From Corydoras sp. C115 (taxonomy: Eukaryota; Chordata; Actinopteri; Siluriformes; Callichthyidae), in the NCBI GenBank assembly GCA_019802505.1, contig JAFMOC010000158.1, positions 420,001 to 484,000 on the forward strand: a DNA stretch of 64,000 bases. The letters are read 5' to 3'. Each line of letters opens with the position of its first letter. The stretch's first letter is position 1. Position numbers and translations under genes: made by a program. The notes under the pieces were generated by a model. That model was not told the origin of the DNA and did no database searches. It saw only the letters and a program-made list of their open reading frames with translations. Of this stretch, positions 45,551 through 58,500 are shown piece by piece.

Positions 45551-48500
45551 GTGTTATTATTATTATTAAAAATAATAAGGTGAAATTATTTCTAAGCTCC
45601 ATGTGTTAAGGGGTTGCATGTGCAGCTGATAAATAAAAAATAGTCTAGGCTACCATGGTGTTACTGTATCATAATATCAACAGACTTTTATAGGCCTGTC
45701 ATACAGTTGAGCCAACTCAAGCCTGAGGCCTATCGTGGAATTTACAAATTATTCCCAGTTAATAGCACAGGTTATTAATGCCAGACGGTGCTTTTAGAGG
45801 TAAAGTGTAACATCCGCACAGCCACTAACACCCCACGGGTAATACTCCCCCCCCCCCAAAATCCCTGTTTCAAATTGAAAACTGAACCGTGCCGGGTTTT
45901 TCTACCTCCCGTAACCCGGTGGGTTCTCGATGGGTTTGGCTAAAGACTTCAGTTATAAGATGAGTTCGGATCAAACTAGGATCGCTTCGCGTTCCGCTCA
46001 CTGATCGCCATTAAAAGGCCTGCGTGCTCCATTAAATCAACCCGCTTTATCCCTTTATTCGGCTCCACTTCTAAAGCCACGCCCCCTCCCGCTCCACCCG
46101 GGGCGCTCTCGTCTCCTGCCGGTCTTTACGCGCGAATAATTCACCGTCTAATAACTTTTCTAATTACTGAATTAAAGTTTGTAAACGCCGATGCTGAATA
46201 TATTTCAAATTTAAAGAAAAAAAAATCTACTAAGTTAAAATTTATTTTTTTTTTTTTTAAATTTTACTACTAAGTTAAATAAAAATAATTTCTAAGCAAA
46301 GTCTGAGAAAATGGAACTTCCCATTCTGCTCAATTTCTATATATGTATATATCTATATCTATGTTATAGTAGAATGTTACTAATATTTCATATGAAAGTT
46401 GAAACTGGTGTATTATTTTTTTAAAAATTAAAATTAATACACTTTATTATTTATTTTTGTGGCTTCATGTTAGATTGCAGCATTTTAGGACTATACCAAA
46501 ATTTGGTTTAATGTTTATTTAAATATCGTTAGGTACAGCATATTAGAATTCAGCACTCTTTAAAAGTTAAATCAACACCATAGATGTTGACTCAAGTGTT
46601 TTTTTTTTTTGCTCAGTGACAAACAAACAATTCAGTTATCTTTGTCTAAATGCAAATGTTGTGCACATCATAAAACTTTAGCTCTCCTTACTGTGTCCTG
46701 GTTTCTATTCAGGCACTGTAAAGTCCCCCCTAGCCTTTGTCTTTTTCAGTTTATTTACTGCGAGGTGGATCAGGAGAGGCAGTATTTCACTCTGTCTCTT
46801 TCAGTCAGGCTTCTGGTTGTTGCCCCTTTTTTATGGAGCTCAATTAAAATCTGAAAAGGGCGTTTTCAGTATCAAGAGGGAGTGTTCTGACCAAATATTG
46901 ATTAAGTAGGTGCTTGAGTCTATAGTTGTCGGTGAGAAGGCCCTGTTGGCCCGGGGCCCCCACTCCTTAAAAACCTATTGTTGAGACTCTTAAAGTGCTG
47001 AGATCAAAGCCAGTGCCTTTAAGATTTATTTGTCTGGGAAAAGCCAAGGCAGTGAGGCAACTGACTGAAGCAGTGGAGCATCACCGATCGCTACTGTAGC
47101 AAGTATTTTTAAGGCAGAAGGTAGCGTTTAACAGTGGCATTGAGAGGATAAATGGATTTTGGAGTCAAACAGAAAAAAACCCCCACAAAATAAAACTACA
47201 TTAATATAAACAACACTCTTTCGCTTTCTAAAGATAATTGTATATATAATATATAATTATATATTATATAATATATAATTTATTATCAAGCAACAAGTTT
47301 TACAACTATGTTTTAGATAATAATACGTATTAATATAACGTATCAATATTAAAATAGAAGGATCCTAATTTTACTTGTATATCAATAAGTCTTCTTTGAA
47401 CAAATAAAAGTTTGAAGCCATTAATATTAATCTTTTGGCTTGGCTCTTACGTTGGTAATCTGCTGGGTTGCGATGTGCAAATTAATAAAGATTTTCCCAC
47501 AAAGCCAAACTTGCATGACTGCGTCTGCTCTTTTCCATTATATTATTAACTTTGAGAAAGCAGACAATCCTTGAGCCTCATTTAGCTAATTAAAAGTAAC
47601 TAAAGTCATCAAAGAGCAATGGCCTCAGTACTCTTAGACTTTCATTTTATGGTAGGCAAGAAAAGAAAACTCAGAAATACAAACAGTCAAAGGGATCAAG
47701 CTTTTTTCTTTCTTTCTTTCTTTTTTTGAAAAGGAGTCCTGCAGAGGCCAACTGAATAAGCTTAGTGCCTTCAGATGTGCCATGGTGAACGCAGTCAACA
47801 TGTAATAATTAGTTTCATTGAGGAGCATTCCAACAATCTGCTGCCATTCTCCCAGGGCCATTGTCCTTCTTGAGGGCCAATAGCCAGGAAGACAGAGAGA
47901 ATCAACTGCTAACAAAACATGAAAGATTTAGCAGTCTTTGTCCACGAAAGCGAAGAGGACTTTGTTTGTGTAAATAAAGTGGGGGGTGCTGGCTCGCCAC
48001 TATTCTGGCTAGGAACTCGCTCAATAGAGAGGGAGAGATAGACAGAGAGTGGGAGAGGGACAGATGAATAAAAAAGACAGCAAGCAGCAAAAGACAGAGG
48101 AGAGGTGCTGATGCAAAGAGAGTATTGATAATCTTCTGTGTAATATATACAAACAGACAAATCCAAAAATATGGTATAATTAAGTAAAACAGCAGAACAG
48201 GAATTTTTATTAATTGCTTATTTGTACATGTTAAATACATTGTAAGCACATTTTAGGAGCACTTTTGTCTTAGCGAGAGAGAAAAAATGGATAAAAAGAG
48301 ACAAGACTTTGTCCGTGATCAACAAACAAGGGGCCTAGTCTTCCTGCTGGAATGCTTTGCCAGTCATGACTCTGAAGCCCTGCAGGCAGGGAGATGCAGC
48401 AGTAAGCTTGTCTCTGTTCACCCCAATGTTCTCACTCATTTTCTTCATCTTGGTGTTATATATGTGCAGCTGAGCACATGTCAGCACAAAGAGGCTCATA

Positions 48501-49549
48501 TATATGAGTTTCATAAATAGAGCAAATATAATTGAACACTATGGCCAACAGGTTTTCCAAAAAAAAAAAAAAAAAGGACTGCACAAAAACGATGTAGAAA
48601 TTACTTATGATGATGTTGAGCGATAAATATAAATGTTGCATGCAAAACAAAAAGAAATGAACAAACAAAAAAAACCTTGTATTTGTGTCAAATTTAGTAC
48701 TACAAATGTTTTCTTTAGAAATTGTTGACAATATCTGTTTTGGGTTTGGGGTAATATAATCCAGCTGGTCAGGCTCACTTTGAGTTATTGTGCTAACCGC
48801 AGTTTTAGATGTTATAGCTCCGTATCTGGTGCATATTCATTGGTGGATATTTAATTTAATTTGAAGCATCACTGTAGTTCTTGCGCTTGTTATGATTTGG
48901 GATTTTAAAGTCAAATCTGTTGTGGCACTATTGTCTTTGAGATTTACATATAGCACAATTCCTTATGTTTTTCTCAAGCCTTTTATTTCTCCTCTTTTCT
49001 TTATGAAAGTTTTACTTTTGTGCTTCAACTCTGGAAGAAATCAACATACCCTGACTCACACATACCGCAAGCTTATCTGCAAATGAATGCTAGAATCTAT
49101 GCTTCATTGCTTCTTCTTTCTCTTGTGGCACCAGCATTGTGATCCTCAGATATTAATTCAAAGGACAATTAATGAATGCAGGCCATCTTTGAAGTGGGCT
49201 TCTGGGGTTGTGCCCAGGTCCGGCCCCTTCGAGCTGATGGACTCCCTTCTTTTACTCGAAACTTCTCTCAAAGACAGTTTGAAGTGGCTGAAAGGGAAAG
49301 TGAGCAATGGAAGGTCAAGGAGAATAGGCGCTTCTCTTCGAATAGAGCTCTCACTCTCACTTATGTGCTCTGTGTTCTTTTGGGAGTGTTGCTGTGAGCA
49401 AGGGATGAAAAGGAGGAAAGAGGAAAGGTCTAAGGGGCGGGGGCAACCTATAAACACACACAATGAGATGGTTAATTGAGAAAAGCTAGACAACGTTGTC
49501 AATCACTTAACTTGGGGAACTTCACTTCTCAGAGAGAAAAATAAGAGAG

Positions 49550-49594
<45 letters not shown>

Positions 49595-52500
49595 GAGAGA
49601 GAGCAAAAGAGAGAGAGAGAGAGGTTATGACAATACTGTCAAATGAAGTGTCATAGAGGCTACATTCACACATTTTTTTTCCCGTTTTGTTGAATTTTTG
49701 TTTTATGTCGAAATGATGACGATGTCTTTTTGGATGTAAATTTTTTTTTTTACATAAATATAAGAAATAAATGTAAATAAAAAAAACAACAACAATATTA
49801 CACTTTTATCTCACTGATATCTCACTGATATATGTTTTAATAATGAGAGTAATTTTTTGTTATTTTTACACTTCAGACTTTAATCAGTTTAAATTAGTTT
49901 ATTAACCCCAAACATATAAAATTCATTTAATACTAAGACTATTAATTTACTGTTATTTTTTATCTTTTTGTGATGGTCCACCAGAGAAAAAAAAACATTG
50001 TTCCCAGGTGTGCAGCATTGTTCCAGAATTTTCATATATTCAAGTCGTAACTTAAATATCGTAACACCAATAATGGATTGGTCAACATTAATTGGCCTAG
50101 CATGGAATTGAAACAAAACAAAGTCAAACTTTGTTCTACCATCCCATTGCCATAAAGACAATTTTTACAGGTATTGAATTTTGGAGCTAAATTGTTTCTT
50201 TGTGCTTCAGTTGGCATTTATTTGAATAGTTGCAAAAATAATACCTTAGAAAGCATCAGAATGTTGAAGGGTACTTAAGAGAAACAAAACATCCACTTGC
50301 AGTCCCCCAGAGGGAACAATCCATTTCTTGGATTGGGGCAGAGGGGCAGAGGGGAGCCCTGGGTCACTGGCTGAGCAAATGCCTCCTCTGCTGGAAGTAA
50401 AGGTTAAGAAAATGTTTTGGCAGGTATAGGGAGGCCTGGGATTAAATACTTCTGAACACTTTATAATAATTATTTTTAATTAAAATGATCCCAAATTATT
50501 CAAATGCAAAATAAAGAGGTTGGTTCAGTTAAATATTGTGAGACTTTAAAACACAAATTTAGATATACAGTGTTTAATAACAAAAAGAATATATTTATAA
50601 AAGATTGACCAACAGGTTTACAATCACTGCTTATTGTGTCAAACCAGCTTCCTAATGTATATTCCAGTTAATGTATTTATCATGTAATCTATCAGATTGG
50701 AATTAATTCAGGGAAGGATGAGCTCAATTAGACTAGAATCATATGCATAATTTTTACAGCTATATATATTTCTGTATTCATATATATTTAACTGTGAAAA
50801 AGTACTGATTAGCAAAACTTATTACTGTTGAAAGTGTATATTTTTAAATACATTTTTGTAACTAAGTACTGTAGGGACCACACGTTTAAGTTCTTTACTC
50901 TGGTCACACTTGTGTGTATTATGATATGACAATAAATGTCATTTAATTTAACTTGCTTTAATACAAAATGATGAAAAGTTTTAAACTAAAGTTATCACAT
51001 TCTTTACAGGCACCAAAACTTCTTTTTCAATTTCAAGTAACTTCTCTCTATCTAAATTTATCATGCTGCATGAAAAAACTGCATAATGTGTAATGATTTA
51101 ACTTCTTTTCTTTCCAAGTAATCATTAAAATAAATACAAAAACTATGTAAATCGGCCATAAACATGTGAAAGATAATGTTATACTTAAATATGTTCCCTG
51201 TAGAGAATATGTGTCAACCTACAGGAACTAATTAAAACTCCTTTTAGACATTTTAAATGATTTTAGAAAACAAAAAATTAAATTAAACTTAAATTAAACT
51301 TAAGTATAGATGCTACAGGTGTGAATGAACGATGTAGCGAACTATATGAATAAGATGATCTTGCCAGTGTACATAGACAGACAGGGATGAAAAACATTTT
51401 TGTTTATTAGAAGCTTAGAATTAAATTTAGATAATTAGTTCAAGACTAATTTATTTAATTGTCACATAGGAAAATGCTATCTAGAAAAGGTATAGGTAAA
51501 AAAAAATGGATTCTTTTATTTCTAAAACTAAAAAAGCCAAATCTTAAAAGACATAAGCAGGAAAAAAACTTTAAGACAATAAAGGTCAAAATGTGCTTCC
51601 TCTCTGCTCTCCGTGTTTGTTGGGTGTGTTTGTAAGAGTGTGTCTTCTTAATTATGATTCTTTCTGCTCTGTATGGGATTTCTTTTCGGATTTGTCCTTC
51701 AATAGAGCAATTGCATGCCACAAAATATATTTTTCCTAGTGTGACGGTCTAATGAGGGTTGCATGCTGGGCGCCTGCAATGATCAGTTTTTCCACTTCAT
51801 TACTGACTTGAGTGTCCTAACATGAAAAGAAAGCACTGGAAACGTATTCTGACTGAGGTCTTGTGGTTTTCATACTGTGCGTCTACAAAGCAGGGACTAG
51901 TGTTTACAGATCAAATATAGCAATTATATCTTTCTCGCTATGCCTTGTGTTAAGTTCCCCATCTTACTTTATGCACTCCATTGCTATACCTCTCCAGCTG
52001 GAGTGGTTGTGTCTCTTTAGCAGACTGGGTGCCACCCCGGTTCCTCCCTCTTAACTAAATGCTTGCTGCAGATGGACTCATAATCAGTCTCTTAACCATT
52101 CTTCTCTCTGCATCTGCCGGCCCTCTATATACTCCTTAATACACTCCGGTGACAACGCACTGGACTGGGGGCCCAAAGGGCCAACGCTCCTACGCTGAGC
52201 AAATAAATGCTTCATTTGTCTCTTCTGCCTTTTGTTTCGTTTGCTGAACACATGTCACTAGCTCAATTACCCTGCCATTTAACTGCCCCTCAGGAGGAGA
52301 TGGCTTCCCCCTACCAAGAGTTGTAAACGACCCAGATGGCAACTCTTCCCCTCTTTCACTCACTTTCCTCGTCTGACTCTCTTCGTCTCTTCTGTTTTAT
52401 TTTTAGTTTTGTTTACCCAGACTTCTCCCACTGATTTTCTTTTCTCCCAATCCTTCTTTTCAGTTCTCGTACATTTTTGGCTTCATCTGCTGTGCCACTC

Positions 52501-55500
52501 AAATGCTACATTGCTGGCTGAGTTGCCCCTTTTGTGGTTTGCTTCTTTTTCTTAAGATATTTACAGAGAAAGTGTGACATGGAGTCTCTGGGCGGGTGTC
52601 CATAAACATGCATTATGCCGGAGTGCATGAGAGGTACATTACCAGACAAACACTAAGTAAACAGTGGCAAACTAGAGCCACGGTCATGCTTCCAATCTTA
52701 ACATGGCAAAGTTAACAAAGTCTCCACATGTTGCCATCTCTGTTGAATGTTGTGCTCGTGTTACTGTTTGGATCAGTGAAGAATACTCTTTGCCCCGTTT
52801 TGCATTCTTGTATCTGCAGGTGGAACCCATTCAACAGTGGAGTCAGCTCTATTTCTCACTCTCTTCCTCAGTTCTTTTCCTTCTCATTCTGAAGGAGGGT
52901 TGATAAATAGTGAGGCTGTGTTTAGGTCTGTAGAGTTTTTTTTTTCTTAATCTTTTGTGTGTGTATGCACACTCCGGGAGTAACTGTTCTGAATACAAAT
53001 TCTCTTCAGAATAAGAGGCATGCACCTTGTGTCAGATTAATGAATAGCCCTGCACCGTGGTAGCGGGGGAAGTATTGTTATTGCTGCCTCCACAAACACA
53101 GCAAGAAAGCCTGCATCTGCGGCACCAAGCCGAATCAGGCTATACAGTGAGAGTTCTTGTCCAAATGAAAAAAGTCTCAGGCCTCTCTGCCAGACTGGTT
53201 TCTTTTAAAACCCTTATTTCTTTCTTCATTTAAGGGAAAACAACTGGCTTGCTGCACGATCCAAAGTCCTGAAGATAAGTTAAGATGTGAGAAGATGGAG
53301 AGATAGAAGCAATGGCATTAGAGAGAGAAAGCAAATGAGAAGTCTTCCCTACTTAGCTAGAAAAAAAAGTCAAGATCTGGAGAAGACTGAGATGGAAGGG
53401 GCCCTGTAGTGATTTCTTTGTTTTGTATGTAGACAAAAAAGAAAGCTTCCTTTTCCTCGCACTTATTACCAAAGCTGATGTAAAGACAGTGAGATACTTT
53501 ATCTGGGTTACTATTCTATTGTCTGACCTTCAGTCTATTCAGTCTTCATCTTTCTATCGATCGAGCTGAATCGACTGACCGACCCACCGATCTGCCTACC
53601 CAACCCAAATTCATCTATATCCATCCATCCATCCATCCATAAATCCGTCCATCGCTCCAACCATATTTAAATAGAGTTCAAGAAAACACCACATTACTAG
53701 AACTTTGTCCTACATACCTGTAAATTGTTAAATAAACTGATATTAGATATTCTTTAGGGGCCCAGTTAGCATTTTTCACTATCTTTCTACTGATTCCTTA
53801 TTTAAAAATACACTTTAATCACTTTTTTTATTTTAAGAACATGTTTTTTTTTTTAAATAAAAACTTAATAGGGTAATAATATAGAATAAGTTATTATAAT
53901 ATAAATTACAAACCCTCCTACTTAATACTACTTGCAACGAAACCACTGTTTGGTCATCCACAGCCCTTAGCAAGTAGGTGACTCCCAATTTTAGCTTAAA
54001 ATCTGGAGGGTCAAGCGGCAGCAAAGTATTGTTTTGCTGTCACAACTATTAGGATATAATGATGTGAAATAACAGCTGATATCATTCTTTTAACTGTCTT
54101 AAGCCTTAAGAATTCTCTTAAATCAGTTGTTTCATTCAACGTGACTTGCCTTTATAGTTGCCGTGATTGTATTTTAATTAAACTGAGAGCAGATTTGTTC
54201 AATTTAGCAGTAAAGTTTTTTGCTTTACTGAAGTTTTATTGGTATGACCATAATAAGATGCACTACTGGCAAGAAAGATGTCACCATGTAACTAACTCTA
54301 AACATTTATACACTCACCCTCTTACATTTTCTCTTACCTTAATCATTCACCCACAAACATTTTCCCCCCAACACACACGTAAACCCCCTGGCGATGGTGA
54401 AGGAAGGATTGGGGGCAGCCTCCTGCTGTTTCCCTGTGGAGCCCCCATTGGCCCCTATGTCCTGCCCCTATTGTGCCCCCCCTCATGCTCCCTCCCCCAC
54501 TGGGCAGGTGACAGCGGCCCTGAATGCCCGCCTGCCCAGTTCTGATGGATCCTACAGATGGAGCGTGGAAATCAGACTCCAAAGCCTTCAGCCACAGGCT
54601 TCTCCACATAGGCCAACAAAAGACTTCCAAATAACTCCCTGAGAAGGAAAGAGAGAGAGAGAGCGAGAGAGAGACATGGCGAGAGAGAAAGAGAATGGAG
54701 GATGACAAAAGTAACAGTGTCATTTACTATTAACTCAGAGCCCATGATGGAGTGTTTTTGCCACAGTTGCAGATAATAAAAAGTTCAAGAAGAAAAGAGG
54801 GAGTGAAAGGGGCAGAAAGACAAGCACTGAGCTTTGAACCCGGTAGTTAACACTGCTCATTCCACTCTTGCTGTTTTCAACTGTTATTCGCCATTAATTT
54901 AGAAATCGATATACCTTTATAACACTTATGCAGTTGTATAATGTTAGCTATGATAAAAGTATGCCTGAAATCTGTGTATTACGTCCTAGTTACGTACTGT
55001 AGCAAGTGACTTATATAAGCTTAAATCCAAGAGAGGGTGTGTATTAGTAGAATGATCACAAAAAAGTTGTGTTCTTAGTCACTATATGCTAGCAGAGTGT
55101 GTGAAATGGCACTTTATTATGATATTCTAGTAACATACACCAATTTGTGGCTTATAGCTTATAGTAATAAAACTAAAATGTATTAATATGGTGGTGCAGG
55201 AATATCCTGATGATAAATGCTAAAAAGGTAGCTTAGTGGATCAGAATTTAGTACTAGAACTACTCATATGATTATTACAAAGTGCTATAATTAGGTAGCA
55301 ATCAATTTTTTTGTTTTGTAGAATCGCCTGTTATATTTAATGTGAATGTGATAAATGAAATTAAAAGCCATGGGATTAAACTGACTTGTTGTGGAAATCG
55401 CGGCATGACGTGTTGGATGACATTTTGAATATTGAAAGATAAAGGTTATTTTGTTTCTCACAAATTATCCACTTTGACATCCACTAACCTAATCGTTTTA

Positions 55501-58500
55501 ATTTAAATAGACTTCGCTAACTTAATTCTCTGAATTCAAAACTCTCCTCTCCAAATCCTTGTGAGATGCCTACCCAGCAAGATGCATGCACAAAAATAAT
55601 TGTAAAATAAAACTGTAGTTTCATCTGGGTGTGGCAAAAATTTTTACCTGTGCTTTTTCATTTAATTTAATATTTTTCTCCCTTTAAAACAGCTACGTTT
55701 TTTTTTTTAATTTGGTTTTGGGACCAACTTTAGTTAGAGACCAGCAAAAAATGGATAACAGTTAACGTGTGATGCTAAATTATTGAGATTATCCTTTAAA
55801 TCATATGACTGAAAAATCAATAAAAGTCCAATGAAAATGAGATATTTTGGAATTAAACAGACTAAAATTAAAATATATAATTTTTAGAAAATCAAAGAAA
55901 TTACAAATGATGTAGTTACTAACTATACTCAATCATTTGCTCCTGAATTTTAATAATGACTAAAAAGTGAGTTTTAGGTAAATGAGACTAATATTTTTAG
56001 CTGGAAGCAAAAATAAATCATTGCCTGTCAGTTCTGCTGTACTGTAGCTAGCGAACAATATAAGTTTTGGGTGGTAGCAAACAAGTCTTAGCGAAGTGTG
56101 TGTACTACTTATGCTGGCATACCATCATCAAGAGATTTTAAGTGGAATGTGTATCAGCCAGAGTGAGTGGATATGTGTGGATTCAGACTTCATAGATTGT
56201 ATGGTCATCTGTTCTCACTCACCCTCATAAACCATGAAAACGTGGGGAGAGGGGAAAGCAGAAGAAAAAAGGTAGAGAAAAGAGTTCGCTGGTGTCGGGC
56301 AAAACAGATGCCATGTTTATGTGTAAGAGACTGGGGATTTTGAGGCGTATTATTGCACAATAGCAGGCTGTCACGCTAGTTTGAGGGGCCTAATCATTAT
56401 TTGATAGAGAGCCCTACCCCCATCTTCTCAGAGATGCCTAGCTCCAAGCTCAAGGGCAGCCTGAATGACCCGTGAAAAAACACCATCCCTAACTTACACC
56501 GAGCCAGCACACATGACAGAGTGTGCACGCATGCATGCATGTACGGGTGGTTGGTTTGTGTGGACACATACATCTGTGTGTCTGCATGCTAAGTGGGCCT
56601 TAGCATGCATCAACAAGGCAATAATATGGACTGGGAAACAGAACACCTGTTAAATTTGTGATTTAAATCTGAGGGTACAGATTCCCAATTGACTCTGAAT
56701 AGGTGATTCATGTTGTCTTTTACTGCTTTCGTTCATTTGGCCAATGTTTTGATTGGACTAGCTCACAGAAAAAAAAAAAAATTCAGTGGTAGATGATTTG
56801 CTGTTCAAAACTTGTGTCTTTGGTTGGCATATGCAGCCAACAAGTAATGGAATTCTATCTCACCCGAGATCTTTTCCATAAAATGTCCCACAGCCCTGCT
56901 GATTTGGTTTAGCACGCATCAGGATTTACTGTAAACTTAAAAAAAAAATGAACAAAACCTCACTTTCAGTAAAGCACAGCCATCTTGGACAACCAGAAAT
57001 AGTATTTCCTTACTGCAATTTGGTTGCGTTCCACCCTTGGCATCAGCTAACTATAGTTGAAAGGTAGAATTGTACAAGCAAGCTGAAACGTAGTAAACAA
57101 AACAAAGTTACATTACCATGGATTTGTACATTATATTTATATACAAACTTTCAGTACTTTAATTTGACTTGTATACTTTTAATTGCTATTTCTTATTACA
57201 TTAATGTTTAATCAATCAGAATCAGAATACTTCATTAATCCCTGGGTGGAAATTGCAGAAAAATATGCTATAAATAAGTGTTTTCACAATGAAAATGTTG
57301 ATCAAAATTCTCTACTTTATGTTTCTATGTTTCAAGAAGGCACAGCTTCACTAATTTACTTAAATAAAAATATAAAGGTTTTAAAAAGATAAATAAAGAT
57401 TAAAAATTAAAAGTGAAAAACGCAGTCGGGAGAACTGCGAGAACATGAGCACTAATGTGCAGTGTTTTTACAATATGTCTAGCAGTTTTAATTGAATACT
57501 TTTACTAGAATATACAGTACATATTTAATCATGCAGACTTGGAATTATACTACTTGTTTAAAGTAAATTTTACTTTAATTTTATTACAATGATTACACTG
57601 ATAATAAATGTCTTAACTTTGACTGGCAGTGAATATTCTGGGATTTAATCAACAACTCTCTCATCGTTTTAAGCTGAGTGATTGGCCTTGCATATTTTTT
57701 TATTACCTGAACCAAGTTTACTAACCTTGATTTTGTTCATATAAAATAACATCAATATTTCCATTCAGTGAATTTATCTACAAATGAGAATTTGATTGTA
57801 AATTGTAATTGACTAAAACTGATATGTGTGTGTATATTTTAGCGAGTCATTCAGATGAGGGTTCGGATGTGGACTCAGAGCCAGGTCTGCCCTTGAAAAG
57901 GAAACAGCGCCGCAGTCGCACCACTTTCACCGCCGAGCAGCTTGAAGAGCTAGAAAGAGCGTTTGAGCGCACGCATTACCCCGACATCTACACTCGTGAG
58001 GAACTCGCCCAAAGAGCCAAACTCACTGAAGCCAGAGTGCAGGTACATGCAAAAGCATCAAACTACATACATGCTATTGTAGAAGCCAAACAAATAAATA
58101 CCACACACACAGACACACACATTATATGTCCATGTTTACACCTATATCTGAACTTACATGAAAAACCTTCAATCTAAAATTAATTTCTGGAAAATGCGAA
58201 CAAGAAAAACAAGATTCTCAAGAAGACCATCCAGAAAATACTGGTACAAAAGCCAACAGCTGCAGTGGTATAGAGGACTCACATAAGTATGAATGTTTTG
58301 ATCTAGAATTGTATATTGAGACTTCAGAAACAATTGTGATGAAAATTTTTCTTTGGCAGTCCTGATGATTTTAGCAGGACAATGCTAAGCATAAGCTCTA
58401 AGCTGTAAGCATTAATTACTCTAATACCACAACATGATTTCATAGATACAGAGTGCTTGACTGATCTGTCTACAGTTCCAAACTGTTTATTATTAAAAAT

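Larger units (their letters stand above)
44115..57842 (+). other. pax3: pax3 intron 4 (13.7 kb)
   Basis: By far the largest pax3 intron in the window. Published mouse and fish work places Pax3 neural enhancers in this intron. It contains no recognised gene but several complex blocks in AT-rich DNA, listed separately, plus AT, AAT, T and AG simple repeats. Confidence 0.85.

Noticed and set aside
57809..58177. Frame extending pax3 exon 5 on both sides
   Set aside because: Residues before SHSDEG and after TEARVQ come from intron sequence; splice sites at 57843 and 58042 fit all phases.
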